From the NCBI GenBank assembly GCA_026393575.1, contig JAPKZX010000066.1, positions 1 through 36,708 of the forward strand: a stretch of 36,708 nucleotides of DNA, given 5' to 3'. Shown one piece after another: positions 17,610-27,341 of the stretch; position 1 is the stretch's first letter; each line of letters opens with the position of its first letter. The DNA comes from Actinomycetota bacterium. GTDB taxonomy: Bacteria; Actinomycetota; Acidimicrobiia; Acidimicrobiales; Ilumatobacteraceae. Position numbers and translations under genes: made by a program. The notes beneath the pieces are model-generated. The model worked only from the letters and a program-made list of their open reading frames with translations. It had not been told where the DNA came from and searched no databases.

Positions 17610-19871
17610 ATGATGACGTTCAATCCCACACAACCTAAAGACTTTCCAGGAACTATTGGTCGCACACTTGCAGACTCTTCTCCGCACTTTCCCGAACACA
17701 ACTCGGGCAAAGGAAAACCAAATATCTTGATGGTTCTTCTCGACGATGTGGGCTTTGCCGACTTCGGTTGTTACGGAGCAGAAAACGCAACTCCAACCAT
17801 CGATGCCATCGCACAACGCGGACTTCGTTTCTCTGGTTTTCACACCACTGCAATGTGTTCCACCACGCGTGCTGCTCTTCATACTGGGCGTAACCATCAC
17901 TCCGTCGGCGTTGGCTGCTTAGCCAACTTCGATAGCGGCTTTCCTGGGTACCGCGGAAAGATTGCTAAAGAAGCAGGCACGTTGGCCGAGATGCTTCGCC
18001 CACACGGATACCGCAACTACATGGTGGGTAAATGGCATGTCACGCCGTTAACAGAAACCGGACCGACTGGTCCGTTTGATGGTTGGCCACTTGCACGCGG
18101 CTTCGATCGCTTTTACGGATTTCTCGATGCAGAGACAGACCAGTACAGCCCAGAAGTTGTGCGCGACAACACGCATGTCACCGCCGATGGTACGTACTGG
18201 ACCGGTTACCACCTCACTGAAGATCTGTGCGACAACGCCATCACATACCTTGCTGAACACACCGCTGGTGCACCTGATGCTCCGTGGTTCATGTTGTTGG
18301 CACCAGGTGCATGTCATGCGCCGCATCAAGCACCACTCGACATCATCAATCGTTGTGAGCAGTACTACCTCGACGGATGGGATGCTGCGCGCGAGCGTCG
18401 ATTGGCAAATCAAATAAAGATTGGTCTTGTACCTCCAGGCACTCAGTTGCCTGCACGTAATGATTTTGTACTTGCTTGGGAAGATATTCCTGTCGAACAA
18501 AAGCCGCTCTTTGTTCGCCTCATGGCTGCATACGCTGCGATGTTGGAACACTTCGATGAAAATCTTGCACGCGTCATTAAGCAGTTAGAAGTTTCAGGTC
18601 AACTTGACAACACCGTCGTCATGGTGATGAGCGACAACGGAGCAAGCCAAGAAGGTGGCCCGTGGGGTTTCATCAATGCAATGGGTCCGTTCAACCTCAT
18701 CCCTGAGACCATTGAAGAAAAGATTGCCAAAGTCGGCGACATTGGTGGCCCAGATACCCACAGCAACTTCCCATGGGGTTGGGCAATGGCTGCCAACACT
18801 CCACTGAAGCGTTACAAACAAAACACTCACTCGGGTGGCATTCGCGATCCATTCGTATTGGCTTGGCCTGGCGTCGTGCCCGACCAAGGTGGGCTGCGGC
18901 ACAACTTCTGCCATGCAATCGATCTTGCGCCAACCATTCTCGACATGTTGGGTCTCGAGGCTCCTTCACATATCAATGGCGTTCCACAAATGCCGATTGA
19001 AGGCGAATCCTTTGCTCCGCTAATTGGCAATGCACAAGCACTCGTGGAACGTGGACCCCAATATTTCGAAATGTTCGGTCACAGAGGTTTGTGGTTAGAC
19101 GGTTGGAAAGCAGTTGCGTTCCACCAAATGGGTACACCGTTTGAGAACGACACGTGGGAGTTATACAACCTCAACGAAGATTTCAACGAATGTCATGATC
19201 TTGCACAGGCCGAACCTGAACGCCTCGCTTCCATGATTGAGATGTGGTGGAAAGAAGCAGACAAGCATTCTGTTTTGCCACTAGACGATCGCTTTGCTCC
19301 TCGCTTCGCAGAAAACGCAGAGCGTCACACCGGTCAACGCACCAACTTCACCTTCTGGAAAGGAATGGGTCACTTGCCATCAGACGTGGCACCGGACTTA
19401 CGTAGCCGCTCGTACACCATCTCTGCATTCATTGACGTTCCTAAAGAAGGCTGTGAGGGTGTTTTGGTTTCCCATGGTGACCTCACTAGTGGTTACAGCC
19501 TCTTTATTCGCGATGGCCATCTCGAACATGACCTCAACATTGGTGGAAGTCATCAGATGTTGAAATCAGATCGACCAATTACACCAGGGGCACATACTGT
19601 TGGCGTACGCATGAAGCGAGTCGGTAACGAAGGAACGCTCACTATGTTCATCGATGATGTTGTGGTCGGAACTATGACTACTAACAACATCTTTTGGATT
19701 TTGATCTCATGGTCTGGCCTTGACATTGGACTAGACCGCGGGACACCAGTAAGCGATTACGAATCTCCGTTTTTGTTCACGGGTCATCTCACCAAGGTGG
19801 AAATCAATCTTGACAATGATCAAGTACTGGACTTCCACGGTGAAAGTCGTGCCACCATGGCACGCGACTAA
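17610..19871 (+). CDS. Large cytoplasmic-type arylsulfatase (alkaline phosphatase superfamily)
   Basis: The 753-residue enzyme is predicted to hydrolyse sulfate esters. Metal ligands begin at D45-D46 (ILMVLLDDVGFADFG). The catalytic cysteine that becomes formylglycine is C83 in AMCSTTRAALHTGRNHHS. The lysine of MVGKWH and the second metal site SDNGASQEGG are also present. The canonical C-x-P-x-R is C-S-T-T-R here, with Thr in place of Pro. A C-terminal beta-rich domain (SGYSLFIRDGHLEHDLNIGG) is normal for the large AtsA/AtsD class. No signal peptide is seen. ATG 17610 (or 17613) follows GGAG; the open frame upstream to 17535 carries no family sequence. No sulfatase-maturing enzyme gene is in the window. 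Confidence 0.92.
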   Translation: MMTFNPTQPKDFPGTIGRTLADSSPHFPEHNSGKGKPNILMVLLDDVGFADFGCYGAENATPTIDAIAQRGLRFSGFHTTAMCSTTRAALHTGRNHHSVGVGCLANFDSGFPGYRGKIAKEAGTLAEMLRPHGYRNYMVGKWHVTPLTETGPTGPFDGWPLARGFDRFYGFLDAETDQYSPEVVRDNTHVTADGTYWTGYHLTEDLCDNAITYLAEHTAGAPDAPWFMLLAPGACHAPHQAPLDIINRCEQYYLDGWDAARERRLANQIKIGLVPPGTQLPARNDFVLAWEDIPVEQKPLFVRLMAAYAAMLEHFDENLARVIKQLEVSGQLDNTVVMVMSDNGASQEGGPWGFINAMGPFNLIPETIEEKIAKVGDIGGPDTHSNFPWGWAMAANTPLKRYKQNTHSGGIRDPFVLAWPGVVPDQGGLRHNFCHAIDLAPTILDMLGLEAPSHINGVPQMPIEGESFAPLIGNAQALVERGPQYFEMFGHRGLWLDGWKAVAFHQMGTPFENDTWELYNLNEDFNECHDLAQAEPERLASMIEMWWKEADKHSVLPLDDRFAPRFAENAERHTGQRTNFTFWKGMGHLPSDVAPDLRSRSYTISAFIDVPKEGCEGVLVSHGDLTSGYSLFIRDGHLEHDLNIGGSHQMLKSDRPITPGAHTVGVRMKRVGNEGTLTMFIDDVVVGTMTTNNIFWILISWSGLDIGLDRGTPVSDYESPFLFTGHLTKVEINLDNDQVLDFHGESRATMARD

Positions 19872-21068
19872 TTATTTGCGAGCAGTTGCCGGTACTTCAC
19901 GAAACGGCATCTCACGGTCCAACTGAGGCTCTTTCGGCAGTCCCAAAATCATTTCACCGATGATGTTGCGCTGAATCTGATCCGTGCCGCCACCAATCGA
20001 AGTGAAGTATGCATTGAGATGAGAATAATTCGCATCACGTGCAGATGGATTCGCATCGCCATCAAGTGCGCCCTCTGCTCCCAATAGTTCGCTGTGCAAA
20101 TGCCCGGCGTAATGCAAGATGCCTGACATGGCCAACTTGCCGAACGAAGCCAACGGCGAGGATCCACCCGCTTCACTTACAGCTTTTGCCCTGTCGCCGT
20201 TCCAGTCATTTACTAAACGCATGCAATACAAACGAGCAAGTTTTTGACGAATCACATGATCGTTTGATTTACCTGCCTGCTGTGCAACTTTCACAAGCGA
20301 CAAGTCTGGACTTGGAATACTTCCGTGGGCTGCAGATGTTGCACCGCCGGGGCCGCGAGGACCACGCCGAGAAATACCCATCGCTGCGCGCTCATATGCA
20401 AGAGCGGACTGCAAGACCCACCAACCCTTGTTCAAGTCACCCAACAAGTTGGCATGGGGTACGCGTGCATCGGTGATGAATACTTCGTTGAATCGCGAAT
20501 CACCAGTGGCTTGGCGTAATGGTCGTACTTCAACACCAGGTTGTTTCATGGGGAAATAGAAAAATGAAATGCCACGATGTTTTGGTTGGTCCCAATCGGT
20601 ACGTGCAATCAACATGCCAATGTCTGCACCCTTGGCGCCCGATGTCCATACCTTCTGACCATTGATCACCCACTCGTCACCATCTCGCACTGCAGTGGTG
20701 CGGATGCCAGCCAAGTCAGAACCTGCACCTGGTTCGCTATAGAGCAAACACATCGCTACTTCGTCAAGTAACAATCGACGCACGTATTGCTGCTTGAGTT
20801 CGTCGGTACCAAACCCCACCAGCGTTCCTGCCCACAGATTGAATTTGTCTTGACCAGGACCAGAGATTCCCGCTTCTGAAAAGACTGCTTCCACTGCTTC
20901 GGCTTCTTCGTCGTTCAAACCACGACCATAAGAACCCACAGGCCAACGAAGTGCGGCCCATTTGGCGTCGACTACTTTTTCACGCCACTCAGCGAGATCT
21001 ATATCTTTGCTCCAGTTGTTACTGATGAAATCACGTGCTTCTTGCACAAGTGCAGATACTGAACTCAT
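19872..21068 (-). CDS. Acyl-CoA dehydrogenase
   Basis: The 398-residue flavoenzyme oxidises an acyl-CoA to the 2-enoyl-CoA. FAD/substrate segments are visible: LLYSEPGAGSDLAGIRTTA, the strand WVINGQKVWTSGAKGADIGM and the C-terminal FAD loop GGGTDQIQRNIIGEMILGLP. At the position of the MCAD catalytic Glu376 (EGT) this protein has Gly (GGGT). That is common in the actinobacterial FadE group with GGGT ends, where the base lies elsewhere or in a partner subunit. The start ATG overlaps the stop of the LysE gene (ATGA), so it is translationally coupled. Its substrate is unknown. Confidence 0.92.
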   Translation of the reverse strand: MSSVSALVQEARDFISNNWSKDIDLAEWREKVVDAKWAALRWPVGSYGRGLNDEEAEAVEAVFSEAGISGPGQDKFNLWAGTLVGFGTDELKQQYVRRLLLDEVAMCLLYSEPGAGSDLAGIRTTAVRDGDEWVINGQKVWTSGAKGADIGMLIARTDWDQPKHRGISFFYFPMKQPGVEVRPLRQATGDSRFNEVFITDARVPHANLLGDLNKGWWVLQSALAYERAAMGISRRGPRGPGGATSAAHGSIPSPDLSLVKVAQQAGKSNDHVIRQKLARLYCMRLVNDWNGDRAKAVSEAGGSSPLASFGKLAMSGILHYAGHLHSELLGAEGALDGDANPSARDANYSHLNAYFTSIGGGTDQIQRNIIGEMILGLPKEPQLDREMPFREVPATARK

Positions 21069-21694
21069 TTAGTTCTCCCAGCGGTTGCAGCTAATGCACC
21101 AAGACCCACAAACAGTGTGCCTGATACATAGCGTTGAATAAATGGCAAAGTCTTACCTCGTAGCAACAGATGGCGTAATCCACTTGCCATCAGAGAATAC
21201 GAACCATTGAAGATTGTGGCCAATACGACAAAAATAACTCCAAGAAATAGAGACTGCAAGTTCGCATGAGTTGCGTTCGTGTCTACAAACTGCGGAAAGA
21301 TTGATAAGAAGAACAGTGCTGTTTTTGGATTCAATGCGTTCACAATGATTCCTTGACGGAATGCTTGCTGTGTTGTTACAGCAGTCTGATCAGCATCAAC
21401 AGCAGTGGGAACTCTCAGAAGAGTCCGAATTCCCGTGTACACCAGATAGACAACACCGGCCCACTTCACAATATTGAACAACGTTGCCGATGCAGCAAGA
21501 ACAGCACTCAGCCCGACCGAGGCAAAAATGACCTGGATTGCATCGCCCACTTCTAGACCTGCGACTGCAGCTAGCCCAACACGTCGGCCATCAGCGATAC
21601 TGCGGTTCAAGATATACAACACTGCCGGACCAGGAATAAGCAATAGGGCAACCGTGGCAACGCAGAACGCGAAGATTGTTGACAACTCAGGCAC
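21065..21694 (-). CDS. LysE/RhtB family amino-acid exporter
   Basis: The 209-residue membrane protein has about six helices. LysE-family marks are LLLIPGPAVLYILNRSI at the end of helix 1 and GIIVNALNPKTALFFLSIF before helix 4. It probably exports amino acids or their analogues. GTG 21694 is chosen because TACGGT sits exactly six bases upstream; a 12-codon longer frame from 21730 adds a Cys-rich stretch unlike the family. Its last four bases (ATGA) overlap the start of the acyl-CoA dehydrogenase gene, forming a two-gene operon. Confidence 0.9.
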   Translation of the reverse strand: MPELSTIFAFCVATVALLLIPGPAVLYILNRSIADGRRVGLAAVAGLEVGDAIQVIFASVGLSAVLAASATLFNIVKWAGVVYLVYTGIRTLLRVPTAVDADQTAVTTQQAFRQGIIVNALNPKTALFFLSIFPQFVDTNATHANLQSLFLGVIFVVLATIFNGSYSLMASGLRHLLLRGKTLPFIQRYVSGTLFVGLGALAATAGRTK

Positions 21695-21700
21695 AGCCCA

Positions 21701-21706
21701 ACCGTA
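21701..21706 (-). promoter_or_regulatory. -10 element of a leaderless promoter (LysE-family gene)
   Basis: TACGGT on the minus strand lies six bases before GTG 21694. It supports the shorter start. Confidence 0.55.
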
Positions 21707-21730
21707 GCAATTACATGCCAAGAGCTCCAC

Positions 21731-21736
21731 TACTCT
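21731..21736 (+). promoter_or_regulatory. -10 element of a leaderless promoter (dtd)
   Basis: TACTCT ends six bases before ATG 21743. It is divergent from the LysE-family promoter 24 bases away. Confidence 0.55.
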
Positions 21737-21742
21737 GAAGCT

Positions 21743-22192
21743 ATGCGTGCATTAATTCAACGAGTTCTCAGTGCATCAGTTGACGCTGAAGTAGATGGTG
21801 CGACAATTCGATCTGGCCAGATCGACAAAGGGCTTTTGGTATTCATTGGTATTACTCATACCGATACAGACGCGCTAACAAAGAAGATGGCCGAAAAGAT
21901 TTGGCATCTCCGCATTATGGAAGACGAAGCCGGCGTCATGAACTTGTCTGTTGCAGACACGACGCAATCGATTCTCGTGGTGAGTCAATTCACTTTGTAT
22001 GGCGAGACAAACTCTGGTCGACGTCCTACCTGGACTGCTGCTGCTAAACCAGAATATGCAGAGCCGTTAGTGAATCAAGTAGTGAAGGAACTACAAGCCC
22101 TTGGTGCCTCAGTCCAAACTGGTGTTTTCCGCACATACATGCAAGTGTCGCTTGTGAACGATGGTCCAACCACCGTGAACATCGAACTCTAA
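21743..22192 (+). CDS. dtd: D-aminoacyl-tRNA deacylase
   Basis: The 149-residue protein removes D-amino acids (and glycine) mischarged on tRNA, a translation proofreading step. It begins with the family's MRALIQRVLSASVDAEV and has GLLVFIGITHTD. The active-site motif SQFTLYGETNSGRRPT is intact, as is the cross-subunit Gly-cisPro motif, NDGPTTV here versus the usual NDGPVTV. The length is normal. Its 3' end overlaps the end of the convergent hemQ by four bases. Confidence 0.95.
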   Translation: MRALIQRVLSASVDAEVDGATIRSGQIDKGLLVFIGITHTDTDALTKKMAEKIWHLRIMEDEAGVMNLSVADTTQSILVVSQFTLYGETNSGRRPTWTAAAKPEYAEPLVNQVVKELQALGASVQTGVFRTYMQVSLVNDGPTTVNIEL

Positions 22193-22863
22193 ATGTGGTG
22201 AATCAGTTCTTCTACCGGAGTAACCATTCCTACGTAGAACGCGCCGAAGTCTGCATACACAGCAGAAGCTTCATCAAAGCGCATTGTGTACACCACTTCT
22301 TTTAGGTCATCTGGGTGCACACCAAACAATGTGACTCCCCATTCGAAATCATCAAGTCCAGCAGAACCTGTGACCATCTGAATGACACGTCCGGCAAATG
22401 TTCGACCACTCTTGCCGTGCTCTTCCATCAGTTCTTTACGCTTATCGAACTCGAGAGTGAACCAGTTCTGTTCAGGATCTCTGCGCTTTGACATTGGATA
22501 GAAACACCACGCATTTTTTCCGGCTGGTGGTAGTTGCGGATACAAACGAGCATTCAACATTTCCTGCGGCATGCCTTTTGCGTACTCAGAAACTTCAGTG
22601 AGCGATACGTAGCTATCCACTATTTCTAGACCCGCATGTTGAATACCAGTCTGCAATGCCTTCAGCTGACGCATGTCTGCTGCAACACCCATGAAAGCCA
22701 AATCCGCTTTGTGACCCAACATGGAGACAGATACAACGCTGACGCCATTGTTCTCCGCAGCTTTCACTGCGTTCACTAACGCTTCGCCGTCGAAATTAGG
22801 AAAGGGCTTGCAGAACAAGTGGATGACCGCAAGGCCAACCGAGGGGGACATTGGTTCGCTCAT
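22189..22863 (-). CDS. hemQ: Coproheme decarboxylase (chlorite dismutase family)
   Basis: The 224-residue protein completes heme synthesis by the coproporphyrin-dependent route of actinobacteria and firmicutes, converting coproheme III to heme b with peroxide. The catalytic tyrosine is Y122 in CFYPMSKRRDP, and the proximal heme ligand is H149 in MEEHGKSGRTFAGRV. Their 27-residue spacing equals that of Y145/H172 in firmicute enzymes. It follows the ATP-grasp gene by 13 bases, yet TAGGTT lies exactly six bases before ATG 22863, so it may also have its own promoter. No other heme genes are in the window. Confidence 0.95.
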   Translation of the reverse strand: MSEPMSPSVGLAVIHLFCKPFPNFDGEALVNAVKAAENNGVSVVSVSMLGHKADLAFMGVAADMRQLKALQTGIQHAGLEIVDSYVSLTEVSEYAKGMPQEMLNARLYPQLPPAGKNAWCFYPMSKRRDPEQNWFTLEFDKRKELMEEHGKSGRTFAGRVIQMVTGSAGLDDFEWGVTLFGVHPDDLKEVVYTMRFDEASAVYADFGAFYVGMVTPVEELIHHI

Positions 22864-22869
22864 GTTTCT

Positions 22870-22875
22870 AACCTA
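22870..22875 (-). promoter_or_regulatory. -10 element of a leaderless promoter (hemQ)
   Basis: TAGGTT on the minus strand lies six bases before ATG 22863. It is squeezed into a 13-base intergenic gap. Confidence 0.45.
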
Positions 22876-22876
22876 C

Positions 22877-23764
22877 CTATTTGCGAGTAGCAGCGACGAC
22901 TGCAGACGCAAACCGTGCCGGCGCATCGTGGTCTAAATGGACATACAACGATGGTTCAGCAAGTTCGACTTCCATCACTACTGGCACTCCCTGAGCACCC
23001 CGCACTACGTCGACGCGCGCATACAGAGGCTTCTGGGAGAACTTGCGAGTGATGAAGTCAATTACTTGATCGCCCAATTCGCGTTCTTGTGTAGAAGCTT
23101 CACGAGGCGTGATGTCTTCTTCGGTGTATAGGCCATTTTTCACATTGTCGCCCGTTGCCAAAATGGCACCTTTTCTAAATGCGTGGCTGTATTCACCATT
23201 GAAATACAACATGCCGGTCTCGCCGCGTTCGTCAATGAATCTTTGATACGGCTGCACCATGGCAATCTTTCCCGCATCAATGAGAGATCCAAGATGTGCA
23301 GCTGCTTTCACGGGAGACTCAATGTGGCGCTCAGTGTTGTTAGAGCCCGCACTAACTGTCGGTTTCACAACAATGTCGTTCTCGAGCATTCCCTCATTTG
23401 TGATCAGCACTAAATCTTCTGCACCACGCACATACGTTGTTGGAATCACTGGAATACCAGCGTCGACAAGTTCGGCAAGGTACGTCTTGTCGGTATTCCA
23501 TTTCACAATGGCAGCGCTATTGAACAATGCTGTTTGTTCTGACACATGGTCAAGCCACAACAGGAACTTCTCGTAATGACGGTGATAATCCCACGGCGAG
23601 CGAATAATCGCAGCAGAAAATCGCGACCAATCTGTTTCAGGGTTTTCCCAGTCAACAATCTCTGCCACTATTCCACGATCTTGAAGACCGCGAATGATGA
23701 GTGGTAGATCTGTGTCGTGATGACGCGCCTCAGCGCAACTAACTAGTGCGAGAGGCCGCGACAT
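22877..23764 (-). CDS. ATP-grasp ligase, DcsG/RimK-like
   Basis: The 295-residue protein has an ATP-grasp layout. An N-terminal pre-ATP domain contains IRSPWDYHRHYEKFLLWL and NSAAIVKWNTDKTYLAELVDAGIPVIPT. The nucleotide-binding lysine lies in DIVVKPTVSAGSNNT. The metal-binding end reads YARVDVVRG and later VMEVELAEPSLY (Glu and Asp ligands). The IRSPWDY/KWNTDK pattern resembles the O-ureido-serine cyclo-ligase (DcsG) group, so it probably joins a carboxylate to an amine, but the substrates are unknown. It lies 21 bases after groEL and 13 before hemQ. Confidence 0.82.
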   Translation of the reverse strand: MSRPLALVSCAEARHHDTDLPLIIRGLQDRGIVAEIVDWENPETDWSRFSAAIIRSPWDYHRHYEKFLLWLDHVSEQTALFNSAAIVKWNTDKTYLAELVDAGIPVIPTTYVRGAEDLVLITNEGMLENDIVVKPTVSAGSNNTERHIESPVKAAAHLGSLIDAGKIAMVQPYQRFIDERGETGMLYFNGEYSHAFRKGAILATGDNVKNGLYTEEDITPREASTQERELGDQVIDFITRKFSQKPLYARVDVVRGAQGVPVVMEVELAEPSLYVHLDHDAPARFASAVVAATRK

Positions 23765-23785
23765 CGACGATAAAGAATTGAACGA

Positions 23786-25474
<1,689 letters not shown>

Positions 25475-25501
25475 CTAGCACTCTACCGTTGAGACTGCTA
25501 A
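25475..25501. promoter_or_regulatory. CIRCE-like HrcA operator upstream of groEL
   Basis: CTAGCACTC, nine bases, then GACTGCTAA matches the CIRCE consensus TTAGCACTC-N9-GAGTGCTAA at 16 of 18 arm positions with the exact spacing. It sits 66 bases before the groEL start. HrcA, which binds CIRCE and represses chaperonin genes, is not encoded in this window. Confidence 0.85.
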
Positions 25502-25539
25502 CGGCACACCTGGTGGCGGCCAATGCAGGGAAATTGGGG

Positions 25540-25556
25540 CCCAGTCGGGGACTGGG
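25540..25556 (-). terminator. Hairpin after the MoaD-like gene
   Basis: CCCAGTC and GACTGGG form a perfect 7-bp stem with a 3-base loop, eight bases past the MoaD-like stop codon. No T-run follows, so termination is only possible. It would insulate groEL from the upstream unit. Confidence 0.4.
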
Positions 25557-25563
25557 ATTGGGG

Positions 25564-25842
25564 CTAGAGCCCGCCAGCAACCGCTGGGATAATCGAGACC
25601 GTGTCTCCGTTATTCACAGGGGTTTCAAGACCCTGGAGGTAGCGCACGTCGTCATCTGAGACGAAGATATTGACGAACTTGTGTAGTTCGCCTTCGCCGT
25701 CAAATAGGCGCTCGTCAAAACCACCGTGAGCAGCATTCAGTGCTGTGAGCACTTCACGCAAGGTTGTTCCTTCCACTTCAACGGTGGATGCACCGCCAGA
25801 GATGGGACGCATGGTGGTGGGGATTCGAACGGTAACGGCCAT
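25564..25842 (-). CDS. MoaD/ThiS-type ubiquitin-like sulfur carrier
   Basis: The 92-residue beta-grasp protein starts MAVTVRIPTTMRPISGGAS and has VNIFVSDDDVRYLQGLETPV and the end DTVSIIPAVAGGL. It resembles the MoaD/CysO group, whose C-terminal Gly-Gly is activated and thiocarboxylated to donate sulfur for molybdopterin, cysteine or thiamine synthesis. Here a Leu follows GG, so the tail may need trimming. No E1-like, Mec-type protease or CysM gene is in the window. TAGGGT six bases before ATG 25842 indicates its own leaderless promoter, 20 bases after the amidase stop. Confidence 0.88.
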   Translation of the reverse strand: MAVTVRIPTTMRPISGGASTVEVEGTTLREVLTALNAAHGGFDERLFDGEGELHKFVNIFVSDDDVRYLQGLETPVNNGDTVSIIPAVAGGL

Positions 25843-25848
25843 AGGAAA

Positions 25849-25854
25849 ACCCTA
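25849..25854 (-). promoter_or_regulatory. -10 element of a leaderless promoter (MoaD-like gene)
   Basis: TAGGGT on the minus strand lies six bases before ATG 25842, in the short gap after the amidase gene. Confidence 0.5.
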
Positions 25855-25862
25855 CCGAATTG

Positions 25863-27308
25863 CTAGGGATTCGCCACCACAGGGGCAACGCGGTCAACCC
25901 ATGGCATTGCTTCTTCAAGTTGAGCAGCAAGTCGCACCAACACATCTTCACGAAACGGTGCGCCCACGAATTGCACACCCATTGGCAAACCAGACTCAGA
26001 CCAGTGCAACGGCAAACTAATTGCCGGTTGACCCGTGAGATTGAATTGCGAGGTGTACGCCATGATCTCTCGCAAGTGACGTCCACCTTGTGGGCCACTG
26101 AGATGACCGATGCGCGGTGGTGGTCCAGCGAGTGTTGGCGTCAGCAAAATGTCATACGGTTCAGAACCATCAATTGGTTCCCACCACTGAACAACGCGAC
26201 GACACCATGCGTGCAGCCATGTCATGTTCGACAAATACATTTCTGCAGTGACTGCACGACCCATCTCGCGCATTCGAATGTTGTCGGGCTCCAAATCATT
26301 TTCGCCAATGGCGCGTCCGAACATTCGTTCAAACGCAGAGACATCATTGTGTGTCCACGCTGCAACTATCGCAGTGAACTTTCCTGCGAACTCTTCTTCA
26401 GCTAATGCGTTGGGATACGAAACATCTACACGATGTCCAAGTGAAGTTAAAACCTTTGCAACAAGTGCAACAGATTCACTTGATTCATGATTGCGCATTT
26501 GATACTCAAACAATGGATGATCAAGAATGCCGATGCGCAATGAACCAGGATCTACTCCCACTTCTTGTACAAGTGGTCGCACGAATGGTGGTGCTGTGTA
26601 GGGGTCGCCTGACTCGTATCCACTGATGACATCGAGAACCGCAGCAGTGTCACGCACGGTGCGAGTAACGCAACCGTCAATCGTTGCACCCATCCATGTT
26701 TCGCCCATGTCGGGGCCTTTGCTCACACGACCACGCGATGGCTTTAACCCAACAAGACCGCATTCGCTAGCTGGAACACGAATAGAACCACCGCCGTCAT
26801 TTGCATGACCCACAGGAACAATGTGCGCAGCAACACTTGCGGCAGACCCACCACTTGAACCACCGGTTGAATGTTCAAGATTCCACGGATTACGTGACGG
26901 ACCATACGACAAAGGTTCAGTAGTGATGGTGTTTCCAAATTCGGGCGTATTGGTGCGACCAATCACAACAAAGCCGGCGCGAAGAAATCGATCCGTGAGG
27001 TAACTGTTTGACGGAGCTATGTAGCCAGCTTCTTTTAGGAAACGTGTTCCCATGTGGTGCGGCTCACCAGCAAGTGGCGCACCTAAGTCTTTCAATACCA
27101 ACGGCACACCAGTAAATGCACCTTGTGGCAATGTGCCTGACGCTTCCTGTTGTGCTTTTTCAAAACGTGGGTGAATGATGGCGTTGATGTCACCGTTTAC
27201 AGCGTGTGCCTGCTGAATGGCCGCATCAACGAGTTCTCGTGCAGACACTTCCCCTCGCGCCACCAAGGCGGCTTGTTCTGTTGCGTCGCAGTTAGTCAAT
27301 TTGCTCAT
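25863..27308 (-). CDS. Amidase signature family amidase
   Basis: The 481-residue hydrolase acts on carboxylic amides. The Ser-cisSer-Lys triad is visible: K73 in [12 protein letters not shown], the cis-Ser S151 in [14 protein letters not shown], and the nucleophile S175 in [12 protein letters not shown]. The S151-S175 spacing of 24 equals that in fatty acid amide hydrolase. The segment KPSRGRVS after the active site is also typical. It is not a clear GatA, because no gatB/gatC is nearby and the C-terminal half differs, so the substrate is unknown. It is divergent from glycerate kinase, with a leaderless -10 for each. Confidence 0.92.
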   Translation of the reverse strand: MSKLTNCDATEQAALVARGEVSARELVDAAIQQAHAVNGDINAIIHPRFEKAQQEASGTLPQGAFTGVPLVLKDLGAPLAGEPHHMGTRFLKEAGYIAPSNSYLTDRFLRAGFVVIGRTNTPEFGNTITTEPLSYGPSRNPWNLEHSTGGSSGGSAASVAAHIVPVGHANDGGGSIRVPASECGLVGLKPSRGRVSKGPDMGETWMGATIDGCVTRTVRDTAAVLDVISGYESGDPYTAPPFVRPLVQEVGVDPGSLRIGILDHPLFEYQMRNHESSESVALVAKVLTSLGHRVDVSYPNALAEEEFAGKFTAIVAAWTHNDVSAFERMFGRAIGENDLEPDNIRMREMGRAVTAEMYLSNMTWLHAWCRRVVQWWEPIDGSEPYDILLTPTLAGPPPRIGHLSGPQGGRHLREIMAYTSQFNLTGQPAISLPLHWSESGLPMGVQFVGAPFREDVLVRLAAQLEEAMPWVDRVAPVVANP

Positions 27309-27314
27309 GTCTCA

Positions 27315-27320
27315 ACCCTA
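27315..27320 (-). promoter_or_regulatory. -10 element of a leaderless promoter (amidase)
   Basis: TAGGGT on the minus strand lies six bases before ATG 27308. It is the mirror image of the glycerate kinase -10 nine bases away. Confidence 0.6.
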
Positions 27321-27329
27321 TGTCCGACC

Positions 27330-27335
27330 TAGGGT
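27330..27335 (+). promoter_or_regulatory. -10 element of a leaderless promoter (glycerate kinase)
   Basis: TAGGGT ends six bases before GTG 27342 and supports that start codon. Confidence 0.6.
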
Positions 27336-27341
27336 GTCCTC

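Noticed and set aside
20014-20050. Loss of the MCAD-type catalytic Glu in the acyl-CoA dehydrogenase (GGGT)
   Set aside because: The GGGT end is common in actinobacterial FadE proteins, so it is not a sign of inactivity.
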